Position numbers and translations under genes: made by a program. From Neobacillus niacini (GTDB taxonomy: Bacteria > Bacillota > Bacilli > Bacillales > Cytobacillaceae), in NCBI RefSeq assembly GCF_030817595.1, contig NZ_JAUSZN010000001.1:6560001-6624000 (forward strand): a stretch of DNA of 64,000 bases. The letters are read 5' to 3'. Shown here piece by piece: positions 51,997-61,176 of the stretch; the stretch's first letter is position 1, and every line of letters begins with the position of its first letter. The notes under the pieces are model-generated. The model did no database searches. It worked only from the letters and a program-made list of their open reading frames with translations, and was not told the DNA's origin.

Positions 51997-52025
51997 TAAA
52001 CTATATATTTTTTGGAGGGAAACCA

Positions 52026-53639
52026 ATGGCTGAAAGGAAAACATGGATGGCTCAATATCCGGATTCGATATCTTCAACAATCTCAAACCCTGAAAAAAAC
52101 CTAGTAGAAATACTTCAAGAGACTACAGCAAAATATCCCACTAATAATGCACTTTCCTTCTATGGCAGAAAAATTACCTATCAGCAATTACAAGGACTTT
52201 CTCAAGGTTTTACCTCTGCACTTCAGCAAAATCAAGTTCATAAGGGTGACAGAGTTGCACTTATGCTTCCGAACTGCCCGCAGTATGTTATTTCTTATTA
52301 CGGCGTATTAGGAGCAGGGGCGATCGTGACACAGGTAAACCCGATGAGTGTCGAAAGAGAGCTTGAATACATCTTAAACGACTCAGGGGCTCAAACAATT
52401 GTTGTCATGGATGCTTTTTATTCAAGAGTAAAAAGCGTTCAACCACGAACCAACTTGAAAAATATTGTAGTTGTCAGCCTGCAGCCCTCTGGACAAGATT
52501 TCAATCCAGATCGCAGTTTTGAAACCTTCCTAACAGAAGGAAATGGCAATGTAGCATCTGTTACGATTGAACTGGAGCATGACATCGCAGTTCTTCAATA
52601 TACAGGCGGAACAACAGGAAGATCAAAAGGAGCAATGTTAACACATCGAAACATCGTGGCTAATGTCCTGCAATCTTATGAATTCTTCAAGCAAGAATTT
52701 GAATTAGGAAAAGAACGCTGTTTAACGGTTATTCCACTTTTTCATGTATTTGGTATGACAGCCTGTATGAACTTAACGATTTTTACAGGCGGGGAATCGA
52801 TCATGCTTCCACGGTTTGAATTGGAGGAAGTATTAAACACGATTAAAAATGAGCAACCAACGACATTCCCAGGGGTTCCAACCATGTATGTGGCGATTAC
52901 GAACCATCCACGTGCTGAGGAGTACGGAATCAATAGTATTAAAACCTGCAATAGTGGAAGTGCACCTATGCCAGTAGAACTTTTACGTGAGTTCGAAAGA
53001 AAAACAGGGGCAAAGATTTTAGAAGGATACGGACTTTCTGAAGCATCTCCAACGACACATTGCAACCCTCCATTTGCAGACCGTAAACCTGGAAGTGTAG
53101 GTATTGGTATGCCATCAACAGAATACAAGGTTGTGGATGTGGCAACAGGCTTGGAGGAAGTTCCTGTTGGAGAATTGGGTGAAGTCATTATAAAGGGTCC
53201 TCAAATTATGAAAGGCTATTGGAATATGCCAGAAGAAACAGCCAATACGTTAAGAGATGGCTGGCTATACACAGGTGATATCGCAAAAGTAGACGAGGAT
53301 GGCTATTTATATATCGTGGACCGTAAGAAGGATTTAATTATTGCGAGCGGCTTCAATATATATCCTCGTGATATTGAAGAAGTGCTTTATGAGCACCCTT
53401 CTGTACAAGAAGCCGTTGTCATCGGAGTACCTGACCCATACCGTGGGGAAGACGTAAAGGCTTTTGTCGTTTTAAAAGCAGGTCAAACAGCAACAGAGGA
53501 GGAATTGATTCGATATTGTAAGCAAAATATGGCTGCTTACAAAGTTCCCCGCAGCGTTGAATTTCGTGAGCAATTACCAAAAACACAAGTAGGAAAAATC
53601 CTCCGCCGTGCCTTGAGAGAAGAAACTGTTAGTAAATAA
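52026..53639 (+). CDS. Long- or medium-chain acyl-CoA ligase
   Basis: 537-residue AMP-forming acyl-CoA synthetase. P-loop YTGGTTGRSKGAMLTHRN near 192, the A5 motif GYGLSEASP near 338, A7 WLYTGDIAKVDEDGYLY near 415, and the C-terminal catalytic Lys in PKTQVGKILRR are complete. It activates a carboxylic acid, the first step for the cluster's substrate; chain length cannot be read. TGGAGGGAAACC precedes the ATG. FadD-like enzymes of Bacillus (LcfA/LcfB) have similar size. Confidence 0.92.
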   Translation: MAERKTWMAQYPDSISSTISNPEKNLVEILQETTAKYPTNNALSFYGRKITYQQLQGLSQGFTSALQQNQVHKGDRVALMLPNCPQYVISYYGVLGAGAIVTQVNPMSVERELEYILNDSGAQTIVVMDAFYSRVKSVQPRTNLKNIVVVSLQPSGQDFNPDRSFETFLTEGNGNVASVTIELEHDIAVLQYTGGTTGRSKGAMLTHRNIVANVLQSYEFFKQEFELGKERCLTVIPLFHVFGMTACMNLTIFTGGESIMLPRFELEEVLNTIKNEQPTTFPGVPTMYVAITNHPRAEEYGINSIKTCNSGSAPMPVELLREFERKTGAKILEGYGLSEASPTTHCNPPFADRKPGSVGIGMPSTEYKVVDVATGLEEVPVGELGEVIIKGPQIMKGYWNMPEETANTLRDGWLYTGDIAKVDEDGYLYIVDRKKDLIIASGFNIYPRDIEEVLYEHPSVQEAVVIGVPDPYRGEDVKAFVVLKAGQTATEEELIRYCKQNMAAYKVPRSVEFREQLPKTQVGKILRRALREETVSK

Positions 53640-53736
53640 ACGTACTGCCGATTTGCTGCCGGTTTTCTGTGTTTGTTGCGAAATAGAATATGGTATAATT
53701 TCACTAGACATTTTACAGATTGCGAGGACATGAGCA

Positions 53737-54300
53737 GTGAAAGACAAAATAACAGAACATAGTATCAATTTATTCGAGAAAAAGGGTTTCAAGGAAACAT
53801 CCATTCAGGATATCGTGGACTCAATTGGTGTGACCAAAGGGACGTTTTACTATTATTTTTCCAGTAAAGAAGAACTCCTAATGGACATTCATCTCGGATA
53901 CATTAATTACTTACTAGAGAAACAAAGAAATATTTTGGATGACAATAAAAGCTGCAAAGAGAAGCTATTCGATATTGTCTACATGCTCATAAGTAACATT
54001 AAAATTCAAGGATCGGCTGCGAAGATTTTTTTTAGAGAAATGAAAAACTTGAATGAAGAAAGACTAGCTTTAATTGTGCCAAAAAGGGACGAATTTCGGT
54101 TAAACGTCGAAAGGCTGCTTAAAGATGGAATCAAAAATGGAGAGTTTCGCGCTGACTTGAATGCACATATCATTACATTTGGTATTCTAGGTGCTGCCAA
54201 TTGGAGCTATCAATGGTTTAATCCAGAAGGGGATTCGACCGACCGCGAAGTGGCTGAAATTTTTGTTGAAATGATATTAGAGGGAATTCAAGCGAATTAG
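53737..54300 (+). CDS. TetR-family regulator of the acyl-CoA cluster
   Basis: 187 residues from a GTG with GAGGACATGAGCA before it. The N-terminal TetR helix-turn-helix (EKKGFKETSIQDIVDSIGVTK, here split as FKETSIQDIVDSIGV, then KGTFYYYFSSKEELL) is standard. The C-terminal ligand domain is of the FadR/TetR_C type. It lies in the middle of the cluster, between two palindromic sites that resemble each other, so it is the likely repressor, probably relieved by an acyl-CoA. Operators are not found immediately before its own gene. Confidence 0.9.
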   Translation: MKDKITEHSINLFEKKGFKETSIQDIVDSIGVTKGTFYYYFSSKEELLMDIHLGYINYLLEKQRNILDDNKSCKEKLFDIVYMLISNIKIQGSAAKIFFREMKNLNEERLALIVPKRDEFRLNVERLLKDGIKNGEFRADLNAHIITFGILGAANWSYQWFNPEGDSTDREVAEIFVEMILEGIQAN

Positions 54301-54312
54301 TAATTTCTTTGG

Positions 54313-54342
54313 AGGGTTTCTTCAGGTTTTGAACCCTTTTTT
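54313..54342 (+). terminator. Weak terminator after the TetR gene
   Basis: AGGGTT / AACCCT stem with a 13-base loop and six T's, separating the first half of the cluster from the second. Confidence 0.65.
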
Positions 54343-54351
54343 CACTGTCGC

Positions 54352-54369
54352 ATACTAACCAGTAAGTAT
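54352..54369. promoter_or_regulatory. Palindromic operator copy 2 of the acyl-CoA cluster
   Basis: ATACTAACCAGTAAGTAT, 43 bases before the kinase start. With the first copy it gives a consensus ATACYAACYRGTWAGTAT. Confidence 0.8.
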
Positions 54370-54411
54370 AATTAAAAGATACAGAATTTTTAAAAACCAG
54401 GGAGGGGTAGG

Positions 54412-55485
54412 ATGCCTCATCAAATGAATAAAGATACAATTCCAGTCCGTAAAGGGGAAGAATTAAATATACCTGTTTTAGAACAATTTTTAAGAAGCCA
54501 TATCGGTAATCTGCCCAATAGCCCCCTTGAACTTCTGCAGTTTTCCGCTGGTCATTCAAACTTAACCTATCAAATTAAAGTAGGTGAATGGGAAGCTGTT
54601 TTACGGCGCCCGCCGTTAGGACCAGTTGCACCTAAAGCGCATGATATGGAACGAGAGTTTAAAATCATTTCTGAGCTTCATCCAGTCTTTTCCGTTACAC
54701 CGAAGCCAATTTTGTTTTCCAATCAACTGGACATTGTGAATAGCCCATTCTTTATTATGGAACGCAAAAACGGCATAGTTATTGATACATCCTTCCCTGA
54801 CGAAATCACAGTGACGAAGGAATTATGCCAACAACTTTCAGAAATAATGGTCAATAAATTAGTGGAACTTCACGGAATTAATTTCAAAGAGACAAGACTC
54901 GGAGCGATCAGTAAGCCAGAGGGATTCATGGAAAGACAAATTCATGGATGGATTGGCCGATATGAACGTGCAAAAACCGATGAAGTGGATGCTGTGGATA
55001 CTCTCAAAAAATATTTGACTGATCCTATTCCAGTTGAACAAAGTGCTGCAATCATTCACTATGACTATAAGTTTAATAACGCCATGTTTAATGAGAATTT
55101 ATCTGAAATGGTTGGGCTTTTTGATTGGGAAATGACAACAGTGGGGGATCCGCTTGCAGATCTTGGTGTCGTGATGGGCTATTGGCATGAAGTGAATGAC
55201 CCGGAGGAGTTAAAAAAGGGGCTAGGAAAAGCGCCAGTCACGGTAAACGAGGGCTTTCTCACAAGAAAGCAATTTATCGAGCTTTATGCAAAAAAAAGCG
55301 GTCGTGATGTTACCAATATGAACTACTATCTAACATTTGCCTACTTTAAGCTAGCGGTTATATGCCAACAAATATATTACCGTTATAAGAAAGGTCAAAC
55401 GAATGATCTTCGATTTGCAAACTTCAACGATAAAGCAAAAATGCTAATTGAGCATGCCGTAAAGGTTGCTTCTGGAGAGTTGTAA
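54412..55485 (+). CDS. APH-type kinase, ACAD10/11 N-domain-like
   Basis: 357-residue aminoglycoside phosphotransferase-fold kinase. The catalytic loop IIHYDYKFNNAMF near 219 gives the HxDxxxxN pattern and is followed by FDWEMTTVGDPLADLG near 240. The N-terminal LQFSAGHSNLTYQIKVG is the nucleotide loop. This subgroup pairs with ACAD10/11-like dehydrogenases; in mammalian ACAD10/11 and in Pseudomonas LvaA, kinases of this sort phosphorylate 4-hydroxyacyl-CoAs. AGGGAGGGGTAGG precedes the ATG. Antibiotic resistance is unlikely in this context. Confidence 0.85.
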   Translation: MPHQMNKDTIPVRKGEELNIPVLEQFLRSHIGNLPNSPLELLQFSAGHSNLTYQIKVGEWEAVLRRPPLGPVAPKAHDMEREFKIISELHPVFSVTPKPILFSNQLDIVNSPFFIMERKNGIVIDTSFPDEITVTKELCQQLSEIMVNKLVELHGINFKETRLGAISKPEGFMERQIHGWIGRYERAKTDEVDAVDTLKKYLTDPIPVEQSAAIIHYDYKFNNAMFNENLSEMVGLFDWEMTTVGDPLADLGVVMGYWHEVNDPEELKKGLGKAPVTVNEGFLTRKQFIELYAKKSGRDVTNMNYYLTFAYFKLAVICQQIYYRYKKGQTNDLRFANFNDKAKMLIEHAVKVASGEL

Positions 55486-55520
55486 AAGAGAATTTAATAA
55501 ATAGTGAGAGGAAGATTTTA

Positions 55521-56300
55521 TTGGAGAACAAAGATTTATTAGTGGAAAAATTGGGTCCTGTGTTGTCATTAACTTTAAACCGGCCAGAGAGTCTAAATGC
55601 ATTTAGTCCGGACATGATTCTTGGATTAAAAGATGCACTTCGTGAGGCAAAGAACGACCCAGATGTACAGGTAATTGTCTTGTCAGGAGCTGGCCGCGCC
55701 TTTAGCGCTGGCGGTGATGTGAAAACCATGGGGCAGGCAGATGGAAATCAAGTCTATGAACATATCGGAAAATTAAACGAATTAATTTTACAGATGAAAG
55801 ATTTAGAAAAACCAATAATCGCAGCCGTTCATGGCTTTGCTGCAGGAGCAGGATTTAATTTAGCTCTAGCCTGCGATATCATAATTGCTGCTGAGGATAG
55901 TAAGTTTGCGCTTAGCTTCTCAAAGGTTGGTTTGGTATCGGACGGAGGAGGTTCTTATTTCCTTCCCAAGCTGATTGGCCCGCATTTAGCTAAGCAGTTT
56001 TTCTTTAGTGCTGAGCCGATCCCTGCAAAACGTCTCTACCAATTAGGCGTCATTAATTCATTGTTCTCATTAGAGAGGCTCCAAGACGAAACGACGAAAC
56101 TAGCATTAAGTTTGGCCCAGGGGCCAGGGAAAGCATTTGGAAAACAAAAGAAATTAATTGACCATTCCTTCGACAGGTCACTTGAAGAAATATTGGAGGA
56201 AGAACGTCTTACCCAAGTCTTAATGGTACAAACGGAAGATCACAAAGAAGGCGTTGCCGCGTTTAAGGAAAAAAGAACGCCATTATATAAAGGCAGGTAG
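55521..56300 (+). CDS. Crotonase-family protein (PaaG-like)
   Basis: 259 residues from a TTG behind GAGAGGAAGATTTTA. Oxyanion-hole segments GAGRAFSAGGDVKTMG near 58 and GFAAGAGFNLALACD near 106 mark the crotonase fold. In place of the first hydratase glutamate the sequence reads FSKVGLVSDGGGSYFLP: Lys at that position and Asp further on. This is the pattern of PaaG-type enoyl-CoA isomerases, with a single catalytic Asp, rather than true hydratases. It could isomerise the double bond made by the kinase/dehydrogenase pair. Confidence 0.86.
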   Translation: MENKDLLVEKLGPVLSLTLNRPESLNAFSPDMILGLKDALREAKNDPDVQVIVLSGAGRAFSAGGDVKTMGQADGNQVYEHIGKLNELILQMKDLEKPIIAAVHGFAAGAGFNLALACDIIIAAEDSKFALSFSKVGLVSDGGGSYFLPKLIGPHLAKQFFFSAEPIPAKRLYQLGVINSLFSLERLQDETTKLALSLAQGPGKAFGKQKKLIDHSFDRSLEEILEEERLTQVLMVQTEDHKEGVAAFKEKRTPLYKGR

Positions 56301-56315
56301 AAAGGAAGTATTAAT

Positions 56316-57290
56316 ATGAAAGCTGTTCAATTACAAGAATATGGCGGGCCTGAAGTATTAAAGATGGTAGAGATTGAGAGACCAGTACCTACAGGTCGTG
56401 AAGTCCTAGTTGAAATTAAGGCTATCGGCGTCAATTATGCGGATACAGCAAGAAGAGAAGGTCAGTATGTGGTCAAAACACCGCTTCCCTTTATTCCAGG
56501 TGCTGAAATCGCAGGGGTGGTGGCAGCTGTTGGAGAAAAAGTAACAACTGTTATGCCTGGGACGAGAGTTGTTACCCTGATTGAATCAGGAGGTTATTCA
56601 GAATTTGCTCTAGCCGATGAACGCTCATTAATTCCACTACCCGATCAATTAGATTTTCAAAATGCGGCGGCACTTCCACTCCAAGGGTTAAGTGCCTATC
56701 ATGTACTGAAAACGATGGGTAGGTTAGAGAAGGGGGAAACGGTTCTAGTACATGCCTCAGCAGGTGGTGTTGGAACGCTAGCGGTACAATTGGCAAAGCT
56801 TTTTGGTGCTGGAAAAATTATTGCAACCGCAAGTTCTGCTGAAAAACTAGAGCTAGCACGACAAATGGGTGCCGATGTACTCGTAAATTATACGGAGTCC
56901 ACCTGGGTCGAACAGGTTTTAGAAGCAACCGGTGGAAAAGGAGTAGATGTGGCACTTGAGATGGTGGGCGGCGATGTTTTTAATAAAACATTAAAATGTC
57001 TTGCCACTTTTGGCCGTCTGGTTGTGTTTGGTGCTGCCAGCGGGGAACAGAGCAAAATGTATCCTTCTTCCTTGATGGCTCGGAACCAGTCCGTTATTGG
57101 CTTTTTTCTGCCACAGATTATGAAAAAGCCTGAACTGCTTCAGCCTAGTTTAGTAGAATTACTAACCTATCTCGGTGAAGGAAAGCTCAAGCTTACAATT
57201 GGCGGTGTGTTCCCGTTAGAGGATACGGCCGTTGTACATCAGTTATTACAATCGCGGAAAACGACAGGTAAGTTAATATTAGAGCCGTAA
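56316..57290 (+). CDS. Zinc-free quinone oxidoreductase (MDR family)
   Basis: 324-residue medium-chain dehydrogenase/reductase of the NADPH:quinone reductase type. GVNYADTARREGQY near 38, VHASAGGVGTLAVQLA near 144, and no zinc cysteines. The last gene of the cluster; such proteins also include enoyl-CoA or crotonyl-CoA reductases, so a role on the unsaturated acyl-CoA is possible. AGAAAGGAAGTATTA precedes the ATG, 15 bases after the crotonase stop. Confidence 0.88.
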   Translation: MKAVQLQEYGGPEVLKMVEIERPVPTGREVLVEIKAIGVNYADTARREGQYVVKTPLPFIPGAEIAGVVAAVGEKVTTVMPGTRVVTLIESGGYSEFALADERSLIPLPDQLDFQNAAALPLQGLSAYHVLKTMGRLEKGETVLVHASAGGVGTLAVQLAKLFGAGKIIATASSAEKLELARQMGADVLVNYTESTWVEQVLEATGGKGVDVALEMVGGDVFNKTLKCLATFGRLVVFGAASGEQSKMYPSSLMARNQSVIGFFLPQIMKKPELLQPSLVELLTYLGEGKLKLTIGGVFPLEDTAVVHQLLQSRKTTGKLILEP

Positions 57291-57313
57291 ATAATATTCA
57301 TATTTGTCGTGTT

Positions 57314-57343
57314 AGAGGTCTGGTATAGTTCAGGCCTCTTTTT
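57314..57343 (+). terminator. Terminator of the acyl-CoA cluster
   Basis: AGAGGTCTG / CAGGCCTCT stem followed by TTTTTC. Confidence 0.85.
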
Positions 57344-57468
57344 CATGGGTATATTAACAAATTATGAACAAAGTATTAAATAGCCGGGAAGTTTTTGCGA
57401 TATAGTTGATATGAGAGAAAAATCGTTTAAACTGAAGAAAAGAAGAGTTTTACTGGGAGTGACGGATT

Positions 57469-58170
57469 TTGAAAATACTCGTGATTGAAGATAACACTAG
57501 TGTCTGCTCGATGATTGAAATGTTTTTTGCAAAGGAAGGGATTCAAGGAACCTTTGTAAATGATGGCCTGGAAGGGTATAACACCTTTAAAGCAGGAACT
57601 TGGGATGCATTGATTGTGGATTGGATGCTGCCAGGTATGGATGGGGTAAGTATTTGCCGAAAAATTAGAGAAGAACATTATACGGTGCCGATTATAATGC
57701 TGACTGCTAAGGATACAGAGTCAGACCAAGTACTGGGCCTTGAAATGGGTGCCGATGATTATGTCACCAAGCCATTTAGCCCGCTTACTCTGATGGCAAG
57801 AATTAAGGCGGTAACACGCAGATATCAAACCCAAGTGACTGCCCAAATGGATGATTTTCTTCAGACAGAACATTTTAAAATTAGTAAAAATACTAGAGAA
57901 GTTCTTGTCGATGGAGTACCTATAACAAACCTGACACCGAAAGAGTTTGATCTATTATATTATATGGTGGAACACCCGCGGCAAGTTTTTTCAAGAGAAC
58001 AGCTGCTTGAAAGGGTTTGGGGATATCAATTTTACGGTGATGAACGGACAGTAGATGTTCACATTAAGCGCCTGCGGAAAAAAGTAGAAACCACCACGCA
58101 GCCATTCTTCCACACTGTATGGGGAGTAGGTTATAAGTTTGATGAGTCGATTCAAACAGATAAGAATTAA
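57469..58170 (+). CDS. OmpR-family response regulator
   Basis: 233 residues from a TTG behind GGGAGTGACGG. Receiver domain about 1-115 with phospho-acceptor Asp51 (VDWMLPGMDG), conserved Thr (MLTAKD) and Lys (DDYVTKPFSP). The DNA-binding winged helix occupies about 130-230 (LTPKEFDLLYYMVEHPRQVF; RTVDVHIKRLRKKV). It overlaps the histidine kinase gene by 29 bases. The HtrA-type protease downstream suggests a cell-envelope or secretion stress response, as for CssRS, but the proteins do not look like CssRS in detail. Confidence 0.92.
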   Translation: MKILVIEDNTSVCSMIEMFFAKEGIQGTFVNDGLEGYNTFKAGTWDALIVDWMLPGMDGVSICRKIREEHYTVPIIMLTAKDTESDQVLGLEMGADDYVTKPFSPLTLMARIKAVTRRYQTQVTAQMDDFLQTEHFKISKNTREVLVDGVPITNLTPKEFDLLYYMVEHPRQVFSREQLLERVWGYQFYGDERTVDVHIKRLRKKVETTTQPFFHTVWGVGYKFDESIQTDKN

Positions 58171-59566
58171 ATATTTTTCTCAACAATTTATCAGCCACAT
58201 TAGTATCATAATTGTCGCCTTTCTTGTCTTAAGTCTTTTGTTTGCTCATTATGTAGGTAATTTGGTGTATGAGAATAAAGCAGAAGAGTTAATCTCTTAC
58301 GGTGAAGACATCCTTTCCGATATTGAGCGGAATCCTATCGCTATGGATCAAATTATTAACCAATATAGTAATGTTTTACGCTCAAGAAAAATTAGTTTTA
58401 GTATGTTTGATCAAGAGGCTCATCTTTATGCTGTCGGCAGAGGCGGTCCTGCTATTGAGTTAAAACCGTCAGAGTGGGAAAAGATTACAAATGGCCAAAC
58501 GATTATCGTCCAAAGTGATTATAAGCGATTCGATCAAGACGGTGTTACTTTTGTTGTATTACCCTATATAGATAGCCGCGATCGGTTTGTTGGCGGAATC
58601 TTGTTAACCTCACCTATCAGTGGTTCAAGTGCAATGATTCGTCAAGTGAATCAATTTTTAATTTATACGATTCTAATTGCACTAGGGGTATCGTTTTTAC
58701 TCAGCTGGCTGCTATCTAAAATCCATGTGAACCGGATAAAGAAACTTCGAGAAGCGACATCGCTTGTTTCTGCTGGAGATTACCATGTCCATGTACCTTC
58801 CTCTAATTTTGATGAGATTGGTGAATTAGCGAATGACTTTAACCATATGGTAAAAAAATTGAACCATTCGATGGAGGAGATTTCAGCACTTGAGAATCGT
58901 AGACGTCAATTCATGGCCGATGTTTCTCATGAAATGCGGACACCGTTAACCACCATTAGCGGAGTGATTGAGGGTTTAAAAAATGACATGATTCCGGAAG
59001 AGGATAAGGAACGAGGAATCAACTTAGTCAGCCAGGAAGCGAAGCGACTTATTCGTCTAGTTAATGAAAACCTCGATTATGAAAAAATCCGTTCAAACCA
59101 AATTCAGCTGTTTAGGGAAGATATTCAGCTATTAGAACTTTTAGAAATTATTCAAGAACAATTATCCGTACAGGCAGACGAGAAAAACGTTGAAATCATA
59201 GTTGAAGCAGACGAAGAGATCATTGTGAATGCCGACTATGATCGACTCGTCCAAATTTTAATTAATATTACGAAGAACAGTATCCAATTTACTTCAGATG
59301 GTACGATTTGGCTGCGAGGCCGAAAAGAACAGAATGCTACAATTATTGAAGTCGAGGATACTGGAATTGGCATCGACCCGAGTGAAGTCGAAAAAATTTG
59401 GCGGCGTTTTTATAAAGCTGAAATCTCGAGAACAAGTAATCCTTACGGAGCATTTGGTCTAGGACTATCAATCGTGAAACAGCTGGTTCTTCTTCATAAC
59501 GGAGAAATCGAAGTAGAAAGTGAAAAAGGAAAAGGTACGAAATTTACCATTACCTTCAAACAGTAG
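58142..59566 (+). CDS. Sensor histidine kinase
   Basis: 474 residues from an ATG within the end of the response regulator gene. TM1 about 17-37, an extracellular sensor of about 140 residues (no known domain recognised), TM2 about 178-200, and HAMP (KIHVNRIKKLREATSLVSAG). The HisKA domain has His263 (FMADVSHEMRTPL), and the HATPase has NITKNSIQFT, VEDTGIGIDP and GAFGLGLSIVKQ. The ribosome site is weak, consistent with translation coupled to the regulator. It phosphorylates the partner Asp51. Confidence 0.9.
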   Translation: MSRFKQIRIKYFSQQFISHISIIIVAFLVLSLLFAHYVGNLVYENKAEELISYGEDILSDIERNPIAMDQIINQYSNVLRSRKISFSMFDQEAHLYAVGRGGPAIELKPSEWEKITNGQTIIVQSDYKRFDQDGVTFVVLPYIDSRDRFVGGILLTSPISGSSAMIRQVNQFLIYTILIALGVSFLLSWLLSKIHVNRIKKLREATSLVSAGDYHVHVPSSNFDEIGELANDFNHMVKKLNHSMEEISALENRRRQFMADVSHEMRTPLTTISGVIEGLKNDMIPEEDKERGINLVSQEAKRLIRLVNENLDYEKIRSNQIQLFREDIQLLELLEIIQEQLSVQADEKNVEIIVEADEEIIVNADYDRLVQILINITKNSIQFTSDGTIWLRGRKEQNATIIEVEDTGIGIDPSEVEKIWRRFYKAEISRTSNPYGAFGLGLSIVKQLVLLHNGEIEVESEKGKGTKFTITFKQ

Positions 59567-59592
59567 GCAGCAGGGATATCCCTGCTGTCTTA
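59566..59592 (+). terminator. Hairpin after the histidine kinase
   Basis: CAGCAGGG atat CCCTGCTG perfect stem, followed by TCTTATT; weak T-run, so possible partial terminator before the protease gene. Confidence 0.65.
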
Positions 59593-59767
59593 TTAGTCCG
59601 CCTTTGGACTGGTCAAGCCCTACAGCGTTAATAAAAAAATACTACTTTTTTCTTAATAATTTCCAAATCCCGTTATAGTTTGTTAACAGTTTTTTCATAT
59701 TTGTGGGCTAAAGTATAGATACAATAATAAATTACACAAATTCCAAGTGTAAAGGAGTAGAAAGACT

Positions 59768-61153
59768 ATGAACTACAAAGATGAATTTGAAAGGGAACAG
59801 GACAAACCAATTGACAATACAAGGGACGAAATTACAGACGGTTTTGATAGCAATTCAGATTATGAAACATCAATCCAACACAGTAGAGAAGGAGAAAGTG
59901 AATCTTCATTTATAGCGAACAAGCCAGAACCATTATCAGAACAGTCTGCTAACCGAGTTGAATATAAAAACAGTGCGAAAAGGAAAAAAAGAACTATTAA
60001 AGGTTTTGCCTCAATGGTGGCAGCTGGTGTCGTCGGTTCTGTATTAACCTTAACCATCCTGCCATACACAGACTATATGGAGAACTTTTCTTCAAATCAG
60101 GCAGGTCCAGAGATCGGTACAGTTCAGCAAAATACCAACACAAAGGCTAATACAGTAACAGCTCAGCCAACATCAGCAAAATCATCTTCATCGATTGCCG
60201 ATACAGTTGAACAACTTTCAAAAACTATTGTTGGAATCGTTAATTACCAACAACAGCAAAGCCGAGGCCTTTATGGCAATAATTCTTCACAAACTGTTGA
60301 GAGCGGAACAGGTTCAGGGGTTATTTTTCAAAAAAATAACGACATTGCCTATATTGTCACTAACAACCACGTTGTTGAAGGGGCAACTAAGCTAGAGGTA
60401 TCACTATACAACGGTGAAAAGGTTAGTGCGGAAATTGTTGGAACAGATGCTTTAACCGATTTAGCAGTTATTAAAATTGATAGTAAATACGTTGAAGCGA
60501 CCGCTCAGTTTGGAGATTCCTCCACACTAAGGCCAGGTGATCAGGTATATGCAATTGGTAATCCACTTGGACTTGATTTTGCTAGAACTGTAACTTCAGG
60601 GATCGTTAGTGCTGTCAACAGGAGTATCGCAGTAAATACCTCAGCCGGAAATTGGGAAACAAACGTCATCCAAACAGACGCAGCAATCAATCCAGGAAAC
60701 AGCGGTGGTGCGTTAATTAACCCTGAGGGATTAGTAATCGGAATCAACAGTTTAAAAATTGCTGATAGCGGTGTTGAAGGGTTAGGGTTTGCGATTCCGA
60801 GTAACGACTTTATTCCAATCGTTAATCAGTTAATTGAAAGTGGTAAAGTAGTGAGACCTTATCTCGGTATTGGACTTGCTGATTTATCAGAAGTTCCACA
60901 AATGTATTGGGAGAATCTACCTGAAAGTGTGAAGGAAGGAGTTATGATTACAGCAGTTGAACCAAACTCTGCAGCAGCTAATGGTGGTTTGGAAGCGCAG
61001 GATGTAATTGTTTCAATGAATGGTACAAAAATTGCAAACTCCTCAGAGTTAAGAAAGTATTTGTATTCTGATGTGAAAAATGGCGATGATATTAAATTTG
61101 AAGTTTATCGTGACGGAAAGCTTACTACTGTAAATGTTAAGCTAACGAAATAA
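59768..61153 (+). CDS. HtrA-like membrane serine protease
   Basis: 461 residues: an acidic cytoplasmic N-terminus (about 1-75), one membrane helix (GFASMVAAGVVGSVLTLTIL, 79-98), a Ser/Thr-rich linker, a trypsin-like domain with the triad His201 (VTNNHVVEG), Asp231 (LTDLAVIKI) and Ser312 (INPGNSGGAL), then one PDZ domain (about 365-455). This is the HtrA/HtrB/YyxA plan of Bacillus. It degrades misfolded exported proteins. AAAGGAG precedes the ATG. A PrsA-like foldase follows, together forming a quality-control pair. Confidence 0.92.
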   Translation: MNYKDEFEREQDKPIDNTRDEITDGFDSNSDYETSIQHSREGESESSFIANKPEPLSEQSANRVEYKNSAKRKKRTIKGFASMVAAGVVGSVLTLTILPYTDYMENFSSNQAGPEIGTVQQNTNTKANTVTAQPTSAKSSSSIADTVEQLSKTIVGIVNYQQQQSRGLYGNNSSQTVESGTGSGVIFQKNNDIAYIVTNNHVVEGATKLEVSLYNGEKVSAEIVGTDALTDLAVIKIDSKYVEATAQFGDSSTLRPGDQVYAIGNPLGLDFARTVTSGIVSAVNRSIAVNTSAGNWETNVIQTDAAINPGNSGGALINPEGLVIGINSLKIADSGVEGLGFAIPSNDFIPIVNQLIESGKVVRPYLGIGLADLSEVPQMYWENLPESVKEGVMITAVEPNSAAANGGLEAQDVIVSMNGTKIANSSELRKYLYSDVKNGDDIKFEVYRDGKLTTVNVKLTK

Positions 61154-61176
61154 TCTAAGGGAGCTCTTAATATATA

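Noticed and set aside
54412..55485. Aminoglycoside resistance call for the APH-fold kinase
   Set aside because: The subgroup motifs and the acyl-CoA cluster point to a metabolic kinase of the ACAD10/11 type.
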